Notes under the pieces: generated by a model | Databases searched by the model: none | What the model was told of the DNA's origin: nothing | Seen by the model: the letters and a program-made list of their open reading frames with translations, nothing else | In this document: positions 26,573 through 34,782 of the stretch, piece by piece | How the letters are laid out: each line of letters opens with the position of its first letter | How positions within the stretch are numbered: the first letter of the stretch is position 1 | Assembly (NCBI GenBank): GCA_903929815.1 | Contig: CAIYWD010000107.1 | Span: 1 to 36,289 of the forward strand | Origin: an uncultured beta proteobacterium | GTDB taxonomy: Bacteria > Pseudomonadota > Gammaproteobacteria > Burkholderiales > Burkholderiaceae_C | Direction of reading: 5' to 3' | DNA: 36,289 bases | Position numbers and translations under genes: made by a program

Positions 26573-27805
26573 ATGAATTTGGTTCCCATTGACATCAACA
26601 CTATTCGTTTGAATTGGCCTCTGCCGTTTTCCCTCAGAACCGAGGATGGTACGCTGCTGGCACCCAAAGGTTATGCCATTGAACGTCGTTTCCAGCTTGA
26701 CACGATGGTCATGCAGCGCGGCAAGTTGTTTATTGATATTACTGACTCTGAAAGCCATCATCGCGATTACATGAGCCGGCTGCACAGCATGGTTTATCAA
26801 GACCGCGAACTGGGCAAAATCGCCGAAGCGTCGGTAGAACCGATTACCAATCATGGTTTGCGGATCAAGGAAATCACCACGGAGGTCAACTGGTTTGATT
26901 TGCAAGACCAGGCACACTCCATTTTGCGAGACGTCCAGTCACCTGAATTTTTGCAACGCCTGGAAAAATTAAAAGGCGAACTCCTGCGACAAGTCAGGCT
27001 CAACCCTGACAGCACTTTGTTTGCCCTCATTCACCTTGCAGCGACCGAGCTGAGACGCTACAGCGCAACCCATGCGATGCTGGTGGGGGTTGTTTGTGTT
27101 GTCGCCGCGCAAGATGTCTTGAAATGGGCGGATGAAGACATTCAAATGCTTCTCAATGCCTCTTTGACCATGAATATTGGAATGACTGATTTGCATGATC
27201 GCCTGGCATCGCAGATGGAAGCGCCCAATGCCGAGCAAATCCTGGCCATTCATTCCCACCCCGAGCGTTCCAGAGATATTTTGTTGAATTTGGGGATCGA
27301 AAATTCAGATTGGCTAGATGCCGTCGTTGGGCACAGATCCACATTGTCCGGGCCATTGGGGCAGCGTGCGACGGGCGAGCGAATAGCACGCCTGATTCAA
27401 CGTGCGGACATTTTTGCGGCAAGACTGTCACCGCGTGCATCGCGTCCTCCTGATTCACAGACATCTGCCATGCAGTCGTGTTATTTTGATGAAAACCGGC
27501 AAATGGACGAAGCCGGCGCTGCCCTGATCAAAGCGGTTGGCATTTACTCGCCCGGCACTTTTGTCAAACTGGCCAACAACGAAATTGCGGTTGTGGTTCG
27601 GCGTGGCTTAAACACCACCATGCCCAAGGTGGCCGTGCTGATCAACCGGCATGGCATGCTCATCGGCGAACCCATTCTGCGTGAAACCAGTCATCCAGAA
27701 TTTCGTATCGTCGGCAGTTTGCCGCACCGTGATGTCAAAGTCAATCACAATTTTGAACGTCTTTTGGCGCTGGCCAAGCAAAGTTCCCTGGACCGACTTT
27801 GGTAA
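26573..27805 (+). CDS. Degenerate HD-GYP-type protein
   Basis: A 410-aa soluble protein. The N-terminal part (to about 110) is a DUF3391-like region; the middle (about 160-330) follows the HD-GYP order: YSATHAML, NASLTMNIGM, IHSHPERSRDIL, VVGHRSTLSGPLG, ARLIQRADIFAARLSPR and GIYSPGTFVKLA. The HD pair expected in the LLHDIGK segment is replaced (LTMNIG), and HHExxDGSGYP is reduced to GHRSTLSGPLG, so cyclic di-GMP hydrolysis is unlikely; a binding or scaffold role is more plausible. ATG 26573 is chosen; the track start at 26528 is TTG. No nearby Shine-Dalgarno is clear. Confidence 0.8.
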   Translation: MNLVPIDINTIRLNWPLPFSLRTEDGTLLAPKGYAIERRFQLDTMVMQRGKLFIDITDSESHHRDYMSRLHSMVYQDRELGKIAEASVEPITNHGLRIKEITTEVNWFDLQDQAHSILRDVQSPEFLQRLEKLKGELLRQVRLNPDSTLFALIHLAATELRRYSATHAMLVGVVCVVAAQDVLKWADEDIQMLLNASLTMNIGMTDLHDRLASQMEAPNAEQILAIHSHPERSRDILLNLGIENSDWLDAVVGHRSTLSGPLGQRATGERIARLIQRADIFAARLSPRASRPPDSQTSAMQSCYFDENRQMDEAGAALIKAVGIYSPGTFVKLANNEIAVVVRRGLNTTMPKVAVLINRHGMLIGEPILRETSHPEFRIVGSLPHRDVKVNHNFERLLALAKQSSLDRLW

Positions 27806-27812
27806 TGTTTTT

Positions 27813-27871
27813 GGCCTCTAACGCACGTCCATCATACGTTGTTAGCTATATTTTAAATAGCAAATAATACA
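27813..27871. repeat. Dispersed intergenic repeat, copy 2
   Basis: ggcctctaacgcacgtcc, then acgttgttagctat and a second small stem GCTAT...ATAGC. It starts 8 bp after the HD-GYP stop and lies before purB on the same strand. Confidence 0.7.
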
Positions 27872-27916
27872 GCACAACGGGCAACCGTTCATGATGACCA
27901 CCCTACAATTCGCAGC

Positions 27917-29296
27917 ATGACTCATTCCTCCATTTGCGCCCTCTCACCGCTTGACGGTCGTTATTTCTCCAAACTCAGCAAAATTCGCCCCATCATGAGC
28001 GAACTAGGCTACATGCATCGACGTGTTCAAGTCGAAGTAGCCTGGTTTATTGCCTTGAGCGATTGTGGGTTCAAAGAATTCAAGCCCTTGTCGCCGGGTG
28101 CCCGCACCTACCTCTTGGGCCTGGTTAAAAAGTTTGCTGAACCCGACGGCAAAGCCATCAAGGACATTGAAAAAACAACCAACCACGATGTCAAGGCGGT
28201 TGAATACTGGCTGAAGTCTAAATTTGAGGCTCGCCCTGAGCTGCTCGCTGTTCAAGAGTTTGTTCACTTTGCATGTACGAGCGAAGATATAAACAACACC
28301 AGCCACGCCTTGCAGCTCAAAAGTGCCCTTCACGGGGTTCTGCTGCCAACGATCGATTCTGTCATTGCCCAACTGCGTGACATGGCACATGCGTTTGCCG
28401 GTGTACCCATGCTCAGCAGAACACACGGTCAAACGGCCAGTCCTACCACGGTGGGCAAGGAAATGGGCAATGTGGTGGTTCGACTACTGGCAGCACAAGA
28501 CAAAATGGCCAACGTGGCATTGAAGGCCAAAATGAACGGGGCAGTGGGCAACTACAACGCACATCTGGCAGCCTGGCCTGACTTTGATTGGGAGGCTTTT
28601 AGCCGAAAAGTGATTGAAACGCCTGAGCCTTTGGGTTTGGGACTGGCCTTTCAGCCCTACAGCATTCAGATTGAACCGCACGACTACATGGCCGAGCTTT
28701 TCGATGCTGTTGCGCGCACCAATACCATTTTGATTGACCTTGCCCGTGATATCTGGGGTTATGTGTCTTTGGGCTACTTCAAACAAGAATTGCAGAGCGG
28801 TGAAGTGGGTTCTAGCACCATGCCGCACAAGGTCAATCCCATTGATTTTGAAAATGCCGAAGGTAACCTGGGGTTGTCCAACGCCATGCTGCGGCATTTG
28901 TCACAAACACTGCCTATTTCTCGCTGGCAGCGTGATTTGACCGACAGCACGGCCTTGCGCAACATGGGTGTGGCACTGGGTTATGCGATATTGGCGTACC
29001 AATCGCTGGGTACTGGCTTGAGCAAACTCAAGCTCAATGAAGAGGCCATCGCCGCTGATCTTGATGCTTCATGGGAAGTTCTAGCTGAACCCATACAAAC
29101 GGTGATGCGTCGTTATGGCGTGCCCCATTCCTACGAACAACTCAAGCAATTGACCCGCGGCCATGCCATGACACGCGAGTTAATGCAAGAATTTATTTCA
29201 AAATTGACTTTGCCAGAGGCAGAAAAACAGCGCCTGCTGGCACTCACGCCGGCAAGTTATGTGGGACTGGCAGCCGAACTGGCACGACGCGTTTAA
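27917..29296 (+). CDS. purB: Adenylosuccinate lyase
   Basis: PurB catalyses two fumarate-releasing steps of purine synthesis: SAICAR to AICAR and adenylosuccinate to AMP. The 459-aa product has the fumarase-superfamily signature GSSTMPHKVNP, the active-site FACTSEDINNTSHAL and SRTHGQTASPTT. Length and order match the gammaproteobacterial/betaproteobacterial type. It is followed after 11 bp by yaeQ. No Shine-Dalgarno is obvious before the ATG. Confidence 0.97.
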   Translation: MTHSSICALSPLDGRYFSKLSKIRPIMSELGYMHRRVQVEVAWFIALSDCGFKEFKPLSPGARTYLLGLVKKFAEPDGKAIKDIEKTTNHDVKAVEYWLKSKFEARPELLAVQEFVHFACTSEDINNTSHALQLKSALHGVLLPTIDSVIAQLRDMAHAFAGVPMLSRTHGQTASPTTVGKEMGNVVVRLLAAQDKMANVALKAKMNGAVGNYNAHLAAWPDFDWEAFSRKVIETPEPLGLGLAFQPYSIQIEPHDYMAELFDAVARTNTILIDLARDIWGYVSLGYFKQELQSGEVGSSTMPHKVNPIDFENAEGNLGLSNAMLRHLSQTLPISRWQRDLTDSTALRNMGVALGYAILAYQSLGTGLSKLKLNEEAIAADLDASWEVLAEPIQTVMRRYGVPHSYEQLKQLTRGHAMTRELMQEFISKLTLPEAEKQRLLALTPASYVGLAAELARRV

Positions 29297-29307
29297 ATCT
29301 AGCCGGC

Positions 29308-29868
29308 ATGGCCACCAAATCGACCATTTTCAAAGCCAGCCTGGCCATTGCGGATATTGACCACGCCTACTACGCCAACCACGATTTCACCCTGGCGCGT
29401 CACCCCAGCGAAACCGACGATCGCATGATGATCAGGCTGTGCGCCCTGGCTTTGCATGCTCACCAGTTGAAAACGGATTGTGCGGGTGATGGCACACTGG
29501 CTTTCGGAGCGGGATTGTCAAACCCTGATGAACCCGACGTGTGGTTGCGTGATTTCACAGGCAGGGTGCGACTGTGGATTGAAGTCGGCCAACCCGAGGA
29601 AAAACCTCTGGGCAAAGCGTGCAGCAAAGCCGATGCCGTGGCGCTTTACTGCTTTGGTTCAAGCGCTGACGTGTGGTGGCGTGGCATTCAGGGCAAATTG
29701 ACCAGGTTTCACCATCTGGATGTTTGGAACATTCCAAACAAGACCACACAAGCGCTCTTGCCTTTGGCGCAACGCAGCATGAACCTCAATATCACCCTAC
29801 AACAGGGTGTCTTGATGATGGGGGATGGTTCATTGCAAGTGGATGTCGAACCTGTGCGATGGAAATGA
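29308..29868 (+). CDS. yaeQ: YaeQ family protein
   Basis: The 186-aa protein matches the YaeQ family: MATKSTIFKASLAIADIDHAYY, LARHPSETDDRMMIRL, LWIEVGQPEEKPLGKA. YaeQ has a PD-(D/E)xK-type fold; the cellular role is not settled, with reports of an influence on transcription antitermination in enterobacteria. It is likely co-transcribed with purB. Its last 77 bases overlap, tail to tail, the 3' end of ampD on the other strand. Confidence 0.92.
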   Translation: MATKSTIFKASLAIADIDHAYYANHDFTLARHPSETDDRMMIRLCALALHAHQLKTDCAGDGTLAFGAGLSNPDEPDVWLRDFTGRVRLWIEVGQPEEKPLGKACSKADAVALYCFGSSADVWWRGIQGKLTRFHHLDVWNIPNKTTQALLPLAQRSMNLNITLQQGVLMMGDGSLQVDVEPVRWK

Positions 29869-30448
29869 ATGGGTGATAACCTTCCCTCTGCAAGATGTTT
29901 TGCAAACGAGGCCAGTCAAAACCCGCTCCCGGGTCGCCCTTGCGGCCTGGTGAAATGTGTTCATGGCCTGCAATGTGCATAATGGCATACCGCTGCATGA
30001 TGTCCCAACACAGCCTTTGCAAACAGGCATATTGAGCGTCTTCAAACCGATCGCCTTCCAAGCCTTCAAGTTCAATGCCAATGCTGTCGTCGTTGCAGTT
30101 GTCTTTGCCCCTGTAGCAAGACACGCCGGCATGCCAGGCACGGTCATCGCAACTGACACACTGCCAAAGCGCACCATCACGTCGAACGAAAAAATGCGCA
30201 GACACGGCCATCCCCTCCATCTGCCCAAAGGACGGGTGTGACTGCCAATCCAGTTGGTTGGTAAAAAACTCTAAAACCTGCGGTCCACCGTAAATGCCTG
30301 GGGGCAGGCTGATGGCATGAAGAACAATCAAATCGACCTGCGCACCAAGGGGGCGGGGGCCAAAATTGGGCGAAGGCATTTTGGATGCTGGCACATACCA
30401 ACCCTGCTCCCACACGCCTGGCGTGCAGTCAAAGGGAGTCATCGCCAT
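29792..30448 (-). CDS. ampD: 1,6-anhydro-N-acetylmuramyl-L-alanine amidase AmpD
   Basis: AmpD is the cytoplasmic zinc amidase of peptidoglycan recycling and keeps inducer muropeptides low. Landmarks are the zinc ligands in IVLHAISLPPG, AHFFVRRDG, SIGIELEG and GHEHISPGRKGDPG (His and Asp). From ATG 30448 the product is 218 aa, longer than the usual 180-190; the extra C-terminal part (about the last 25 residues) is encoded antisense to yaeQ. The start overlaps the pilR stop by about 20 bases (14 if ATG 30442 is used). Confidence 0.93.
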   Translation of the reverse strand: MAMTPFDCTPGVWEQGWYVPASKMPSPNFGPRPLGAQVDLIVLHAISLPPGIYGGPQVLEFFTNQLDWQSHPSFGQMEGMAVSAHFFVRRDGALWQCVSCDDRAWHAGVSCYRGKDNCNDDSIGIELEGLEGDRFEDAQYACLQRLCWDIMQRYAIMHIAGHEHISPGRKGDPGAGFDWPRLQNILQREGYHPFISIAQVRHPLAMNHPPSSRHPVVG

Positions 30449-31889
30449 GGTCTGAGGCTGTAGTAGGTATCTCAATGGCCAAGCGCATCATTCTGTAGCG
30501 CATTTGTCGCAGGCTCAAACCCAGGCGGTTGGCTGCAGCGGTACGGTTGTAATGGGTTTCCTGCAATGCCCGCACCAAAATATCGCGTTCATGGTCGTCT
30601 AGGTAGCGCTGCAAATCTGTGGGCAAACTGCTGGTACTGGTGTTCACAGCGGTCATGGTGACATCAGGCACGGGTGCAGTGCGGCTGGGTACATCGAGTT
30701 GCAGTTGCCCATCTTCACCCAAAGCCAGCGCACGGTGTAACAGATTTTCTAATTCACGCACATTGCCAGGCAGTGTCAAACCGGATAGCTGCTCCAGCAT
30801 GGCGGGTTTTAACATGGGTGTGGGGTGTCCGGATTCGCGTGCAATGCGCGACAACAATGCGCTGCACAAATCGGGCAAATCTTCAAGACGTTGGCGCAAG
30901 GGTGTCAAAACCAAATCAATCACATTCAGGCGGTAATACAAATCTTGCCGAAACCGACCGGCTGACACTTCGTCGGCCAGATTTTTGTGGGTGGCACTGA
31001 TGATGCGCACATCGACAGGTTCTTCTTGCGTCGCTCCCAGTGGGCGAATTCGCCGCTCCTGAATGGCACGCAGCAATTTGGACTGCATGGCCAGCGGTAA
31101 ATCGCCAATTTCATCCAAAAATAAAGTACCCCCTTTTGCAGCTTGAAAAAAACCTTCGCGATCCTGATTGGCACCGGTGTAAGCCCCTTTTCTGGCACCA
31201 AAAAATTCAGCCTCCAACAAATTTTCAGGAATGGCACTGCAATTGACTGCCACCCAGGCATCTGTGGCACGGTGACTGTTGGCGTGAATGGCATAAGCGA
31301 CCAACTCTTTGCCGGTGCCAGATTCGCCGGTCACCAGTACTGGCGCCATGCTGGGGGCAATTTTCACAATCCGGTTTTTAAGCACCCTCATGCACTCTGA
31401 CTGCCCCGTCAACCGCGCCAAGGCTTGCGCACCGTTGGCATGTGTAGAAACCGATGCCTCTGGGGGGTTGTCTGATTTGGTCTGGCGTGTGTTCAGAGAG
31501 GGCGTGTGCCGAACGGCAGAGGCTACCACGCTGCGAAACTGTTTGATATCGACGGGCTTGGTCAAATAATCAAACGCGCCGGCCTTCAAGGCCTCGACCG
31601 CATTGGCCGTCGAACCATACGCTGTAATGACCACACAGCGCTCAGAGCGCTGCTGCTCCTTGATTTCGGTGATGAGCGACAAGCCCAGACCATCGGGCAG
31701 ACGCATGTCGGTAATCAGGGCATCGTACTCATGCGCTGCCAACTGCTCACGCGCCTGACGCAAATCTTCCGCGGTATCTACGAGATAAGACTCACGCAAA
31801 AGGGTGAGTTCATACAAGGTGCGCAAATCGGGTTCGTCATCAACGACCAAAATGCGCATGGGGCGATGGATTGGCGTGGTTTTGGACAT
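30429..31889 (-). CDS. pilR: Sigma54-dependent response regulator PilR
   Basis: PilR activates pilin transcription with RpoN. The 486-aa protein has a receiver domain (VVDDEP, phospho-acceptor D61 in ITDMRLPDG, K111), an AAA+ domain with Walker A GESGTGKE (188-195), sigma54-contact loop GAYTGA (235-240, Tyr replacing the usual Phe) and Walker B TLFLDEIGDL, and a C-terminal Fis-type HTH (NRTAAANRLGLSLRQMRYRM). It lies after pilS, separated by 128 bp that hold two repeats. The partner sensor next door makes PilR more likely than other NtrC relatives. Confidence 0.92.
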   Translation of the reverse strand: MSKTTPIHRPMRILVVDDEPDLRTLYELTLLRESYLVDTAEDLRQAREQLAAHEYDALITDMRLPDGLGLSLITEIKEQQRSERCVVITAYGSTANAVEALKAGAFDYLTKPVDIKQFRSVVASAVRHTPSLNTRQTKSDNPPEASVSTHANGAQALARLTGQSECMRVLKNRIVKIAPSMAPVLVTGESGTGKELVAYAIHANSHRATDAWVAVNCSAIPENLLEAEFFGARKGAYTGANQDREGFFQAAKGGTLFLDEIGDLPLAMQSKLLRAIQERRIRPLGATQEEPVDVRIISATHKNLADEVSAGRFRQDLYYRLNVIDLVLTPLRQRLEDLPDLCSALLSRIARESGHPTPMLKPAMLEQLSGLTLPGNVRELENLLHRALALGEDGQLQLDVPSRTAPVPDVTMTAVNTSTSSLPTDLQRYLDDHERDILVRALQETHYNRTAAANRLGLSLRQMRYRMMRLAIEIPTTASDHGDDSL

Positions 31890-31952
31890 ATCGTAGAGAC
31901 TGAAATAAAAGAAAACTGTGTCGGAAATGGCGTATTTTTTATAGACGAAATC

Positions 31953-32001
31953 GGCCTCTAACGCCCGTCCTACTTGCGTTAGTAGCTATCAATTCCATAG
32001 T
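31953..32001. repeat. Dispersed intergenic repeat, copy 3, between pilS and pilR
   Basis: ggcctctaacgcccgtcc then TAACGC (31959-31964) pairing with GCGTTA (31976-31981), then tagctatcaattccatag with a second small stem. It lies antisense to the pilSR genes. Immediately beyond is a CCATATCCT motif at the pilS stop. Confidence 0.75.
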
Positions 32002-32017
32002 TATTTTATCCATATCC

Positions 32018-33682
32018 TCACCCAGGCCCCGTCCTGAAACTGATGCTAAATTCATTCCCCAAAACAGGTACGCCCTTCATGCGGCGAGCGATCCGCTCAT
32101 AACTCATGGTGGCATTGTGTAGATGGCACAGTTCACGGCAAATAAAAAGCCCCAGGCCGCTGGATCGACTCTCTGACGAAAAAAATGGCTCAAACAAATG
32201 CTGCTCAACGGAGGACTCCAGGGGACCACCGTCGCTCCAGACGTGGACGATCACCGCTTGCGATGCACCTGCATCCACATGAATCTGAATGGACTCGGCG
32301 TGTGTGCTGGCATAACGTTTGGCATTGTCGAGTAAATTGATCAAGATACGGCGCAAGTGTTCTGGCTCAAACCAAACAGCCAAGGGTTGCACAGGCTGAT
32401 GCAATACCAGGCGGTGTCCATGCTGACTTTGCCAGTCACGGCAAACGCGCTGAAGGACTTCAGTCAGATTCATGGCGCGTGCCATTTCAACACCATCGTT
32501 GGGTGAAGTATGGGCGACACGCAAAATATCATGCACAATTTTTTCAAGGCGCTGGGCGTTTTGCGCCACCATGCGCGTGAGGCGTTGGTGAGCCGGCTGC
32601 GTCAAGTCTTCGGACAGCAAGGCATTGGCCTGCACAATGGCGGCCAGGGGATTGCGTATTTCATGGGCGACTGCCGCAGACATCCGCCCCATGCTGGCGA
32701 GTTTTTCAGTTCGCAAACGTGCCTGAATTTCGCGCTGATCCTGCATAAACACCACGCACAAGCCCTTGGCATTGTGACCGAGGGGCGCCGTCAGTTGAGA
32801 ACGAACCCTTAACCGGCGCACCCCTTGCCCCTTGTGGCAAATGTCAATGTCTTCATTTTGAGCGCATTTGCCGTTAAAACAGGCCACCACCAAAGTGAGC
32901 AAGGCACGCCAGCCCGGCCTGTCTGACAGATCAATGGGCATATCCGCTACTCCGTCAGACAACCCCAGCAACAGATAAGCAGCAGGATTGGCAGAACGAA
33001 CCAAATGCTGTGCATCAACCATCAACACGCCATCTGTGAGCGACTCAATCACCATTTCATTGACTTGCCTCTGCACGGCCACGTCAAGCCGGCTTTTGTG
33101 TGCGCTTTTTTCAACACTGGCCAGTCGGGTGGCCGTTTCGCTGGCGATGAAGGCAATGACAAAGCAACCTGCACCTGTCAATGCAGCCTGCAAAAAAAGT
33201 GAACTCATGGCCTGTGGCCCTTGCATGCAGAGCCATCCTGCATAAGCAAACAGCAACAAAGTCACGCTGGCAGCAGTGGCCAACGCCAGGCGCAATGACC
33301 CCAAAATAGAAGCCATCAACACCGGCAGGGCAAACAGCGGTGCGTAGTTGATGTTGTTGCCAGACATCACCTGCAGGGCAGCAAACGCCACCAAATCAAT
33401 GCCAACAGTACGAATCCAATAACCGTCAAAGCGGTTGGCAAGTTGTTGGGCACGCTGCATCATGCGCACCACTAGGGCGGCCACCCAATACCCCCCACAA
33501 ATCAGAACAAGGGTACTGCTGTGGGTATCGGTCAAAAAGAAAATACTCCCCTGCAACAGCAGCAACACTGCGCCCAAAACAACACGCGCTGTCATGAAAC
33601 CGCGCCAGAGTCGATCAAATTCGGGCAGCTTGAAATCCGATCCGTACAACGAGTGACCGAACCTGCTCGTATCTTCAGTCAT
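32018..33682 (-). CDS. pilS: Sensor histidine kinase PilS
   Basis: PilS is the membrane sensor of pilus synthesis; it phosphorylates PilR. The 554-aa product has six hydrophobic helices in the first 190 residues, a PAS-like region (ESLTDGVLMVDAQHLVRSANPAA), the H-box AVAHEIRNPLA with His340, the N-box NLLDNAKRYA near 449 and the G-box SSGLGLFICREL. Its ATG overlaps the end of the PP0621-type gene by four bases. The stop TGA is followed directly by ggatatgg, a terminus of the dispersed repeat. Confidence 0.93.
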   Translation of the reverse strand: MTEDTSRFGHSLYGSDFKLPEFDRLWRGFMTARVVLGAVLLLLQGSIFFLTDTHSSTLVLICGGYWVAALVVRMMQRAQQLANRFDGYWIRTVGIDLVAFAALQVMSGNNINYAPLFALPVLMASILGSLRLALATAASVTLLLFAYAGWLCMQGPQAMSSLFLQAALTGAGCFVIAFIASETATRLASVEKSAHKSRLDVAVQRQVNEMVIESLTDGVLMVDAQHLVRSANPAAYLLLGLSDGVADMPIDLSDRPGWRALLTLVVACFNGKCAQNEDIDICHKGQGVRRLRVRSQLTAPLGHNAKGLCVVFMQDQREIQARLRTEKLASMGRMSAAVAHEIRNPLAAIVQANALLSEDLTQPAHQRLTRMVAQNAQRLEKIVHDILRVAHTSPNDGVEMARAMNLTEVLQRVCRDWQSQHGHRLVLHQPVQPLAVWFEPEHLRRILINLLDNAKRYASTHAESIQIHVDAGASQAVIVHVWSDGGPLESSVEQHLFEPFFSSESRSSGLGLFICRELCHLHNATMSYERIARRMKGVPVLGNEFSISFRTGPG

Positions 33683-33912
33683 GAGGGTTCGGACTGTTGG
33701 AGATGGTCAAGACAACAATAACTGCCGTGTTGGCCTTTCAGTGCTTGTGCAACAGGCATATACACATGGCACATAGCGCATGACACCATGTCTGTGACTT
33801 GGGGTGGCGGTACAGGTTCTGACGTGGGAGGGGGTAAGGTATCTTGAAAAATGCGACTGCGCCAAACCAGATACGCCAGCAGTCCCAGCAAAAGCAACCA
33901 TACTATCTTCAT
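33679..33912 (-). CDS. PP0621 family small protein
   Basis: A 77-aa protein with an N-terminal membrane helix (IVWLLLLGLLAYLVW), a Pro-rich linker and a C-terminal metal-site pattern CAMCH...YCCLDH, like a zinc ribbon. This is the PP0621 type commonly found between a CcsA-like gene and pilS. Function is unknown. Start and stop overlap neighbours by four bases each (ATGA), so the three genes are translationally coupled. Confidence 0.9.
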   Translation of the reverse strand: MKIVWLLLLGLLAYLVWRSRIFQDTLPPPTSEPVPPPQVTDMVSCAMCHVYMPVAQALKGQHGSYCCLDHLQQSEPS

Positions 33913-34703
33913 GGTGTTTGTCCCAGCATCACTTCATGAAAAAAGTGCGAACCCACATAAGCCAGCAACAGTAAGCCAGAGCCAACATACAGCATTCCAA
34001 TAGCGCGCTTGCCGCGCCAGCCAAAGCGTATGCGCCCGACCATCAACACGGCAAAAGTCAGCCACGAAAGCACTGAAAACGTGGTTTTATGATCAAATTT
34101 CAGCGCGTGGCGGCTGCCGTAGAGCACCGTGCCAAAGAAAAAACCTGCCAGCAGCGTCGCAGACAACAACACAAAACCCACACCGACAAAGCGAAAAATC
34201 AAACGCTCAAGCGTCAGAAGTGGCAAATCAGGCGGGGCATTTGTGGCTTGACGAATGCGCATATCAGAGCGAGTCATCCACCCCGCATGAATCACCGCCA
34301 CGGCAAACAGGCCATAAGATGCCATTCCAAAAGCACCATGCAAAGGCAACCAGGCCGATGCCGTCACACCCAAAGCCGCCCCCGGATACCACAAGGCCAG
34401 CAACACCACGCCCGATCCTGTGATGGGCAAAATCGTGGGCAAATGAAGTTTTGGATAAAAATAAATCTCAAAAGCATAGACCAAACCTGCCAGCCACATT
34501 GTCATGGACAAAGCGGGAGCGAAACCAAAATGTCTGGCATCACCCCATAAGCTCCACGTCAGCAACAGACCGTGCAACCCCCAAGCCAGCCCTAGAATAC
34601 TCAGACGGGTGGTTCGCGTCGCAGGGTAAGCACAGGCAGCATACGCTGCAGAAGTCCCTAGAGCCAAGGTCAAAGTCATGGGGTAAGCACTGGCTAAAAT
34701 CAT
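33909..34703 (-). CDS. CcsA/HemX-like cytochrome c assembly membrane protein
   Basis: A polytopic protein (264 aa from ATG 34703) with about eight membrane helices. It carries the family features LPLHGAFGMASYGLF, GSRHALKFDHKTTFSVLSW and FGWRGKRAIGM. CcsA/ResC proteins handle haem in cytochrome c maturation; HemX/YpjD proteins of this size next to ffh have an unclear role. A GTG at 34709 is an alternative start. It diverges from ffh across 79 bp; no strong promoter could be assigned in that gap. Confidence 0.88.
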   Translation of the reverse strand: MILASAYPMTLTLALGTSAAYAACAYPATRTTRLSILGLAWGLHGLLLTWSLWGDARHFGFAPALSMTMWLAGLVYAFEIYFYPKLHLPTILPITGSGVVLLALWYPGAALGVTASAWLPLHGAFGMASYGLFAVAVIHAGWMTRSDMRIRQATNAPPDLPLLTLERLIFRFVGVGFVLLSATLLAGFFFGTVLYGSRHALKFDHKTTFSVLSWLTFAVLMVGRIRFGWRGKRAIGMLYVGSGLLLLAYVGSHFFHEVMLGQTP

Positions 34704-34782
34704 TGGCACAGTTTAGCGTTTTCTACACTGCCACAGCCGTTTTGCGTGGCATCAACTTCGGCATTGACCGTTACAACCTACC

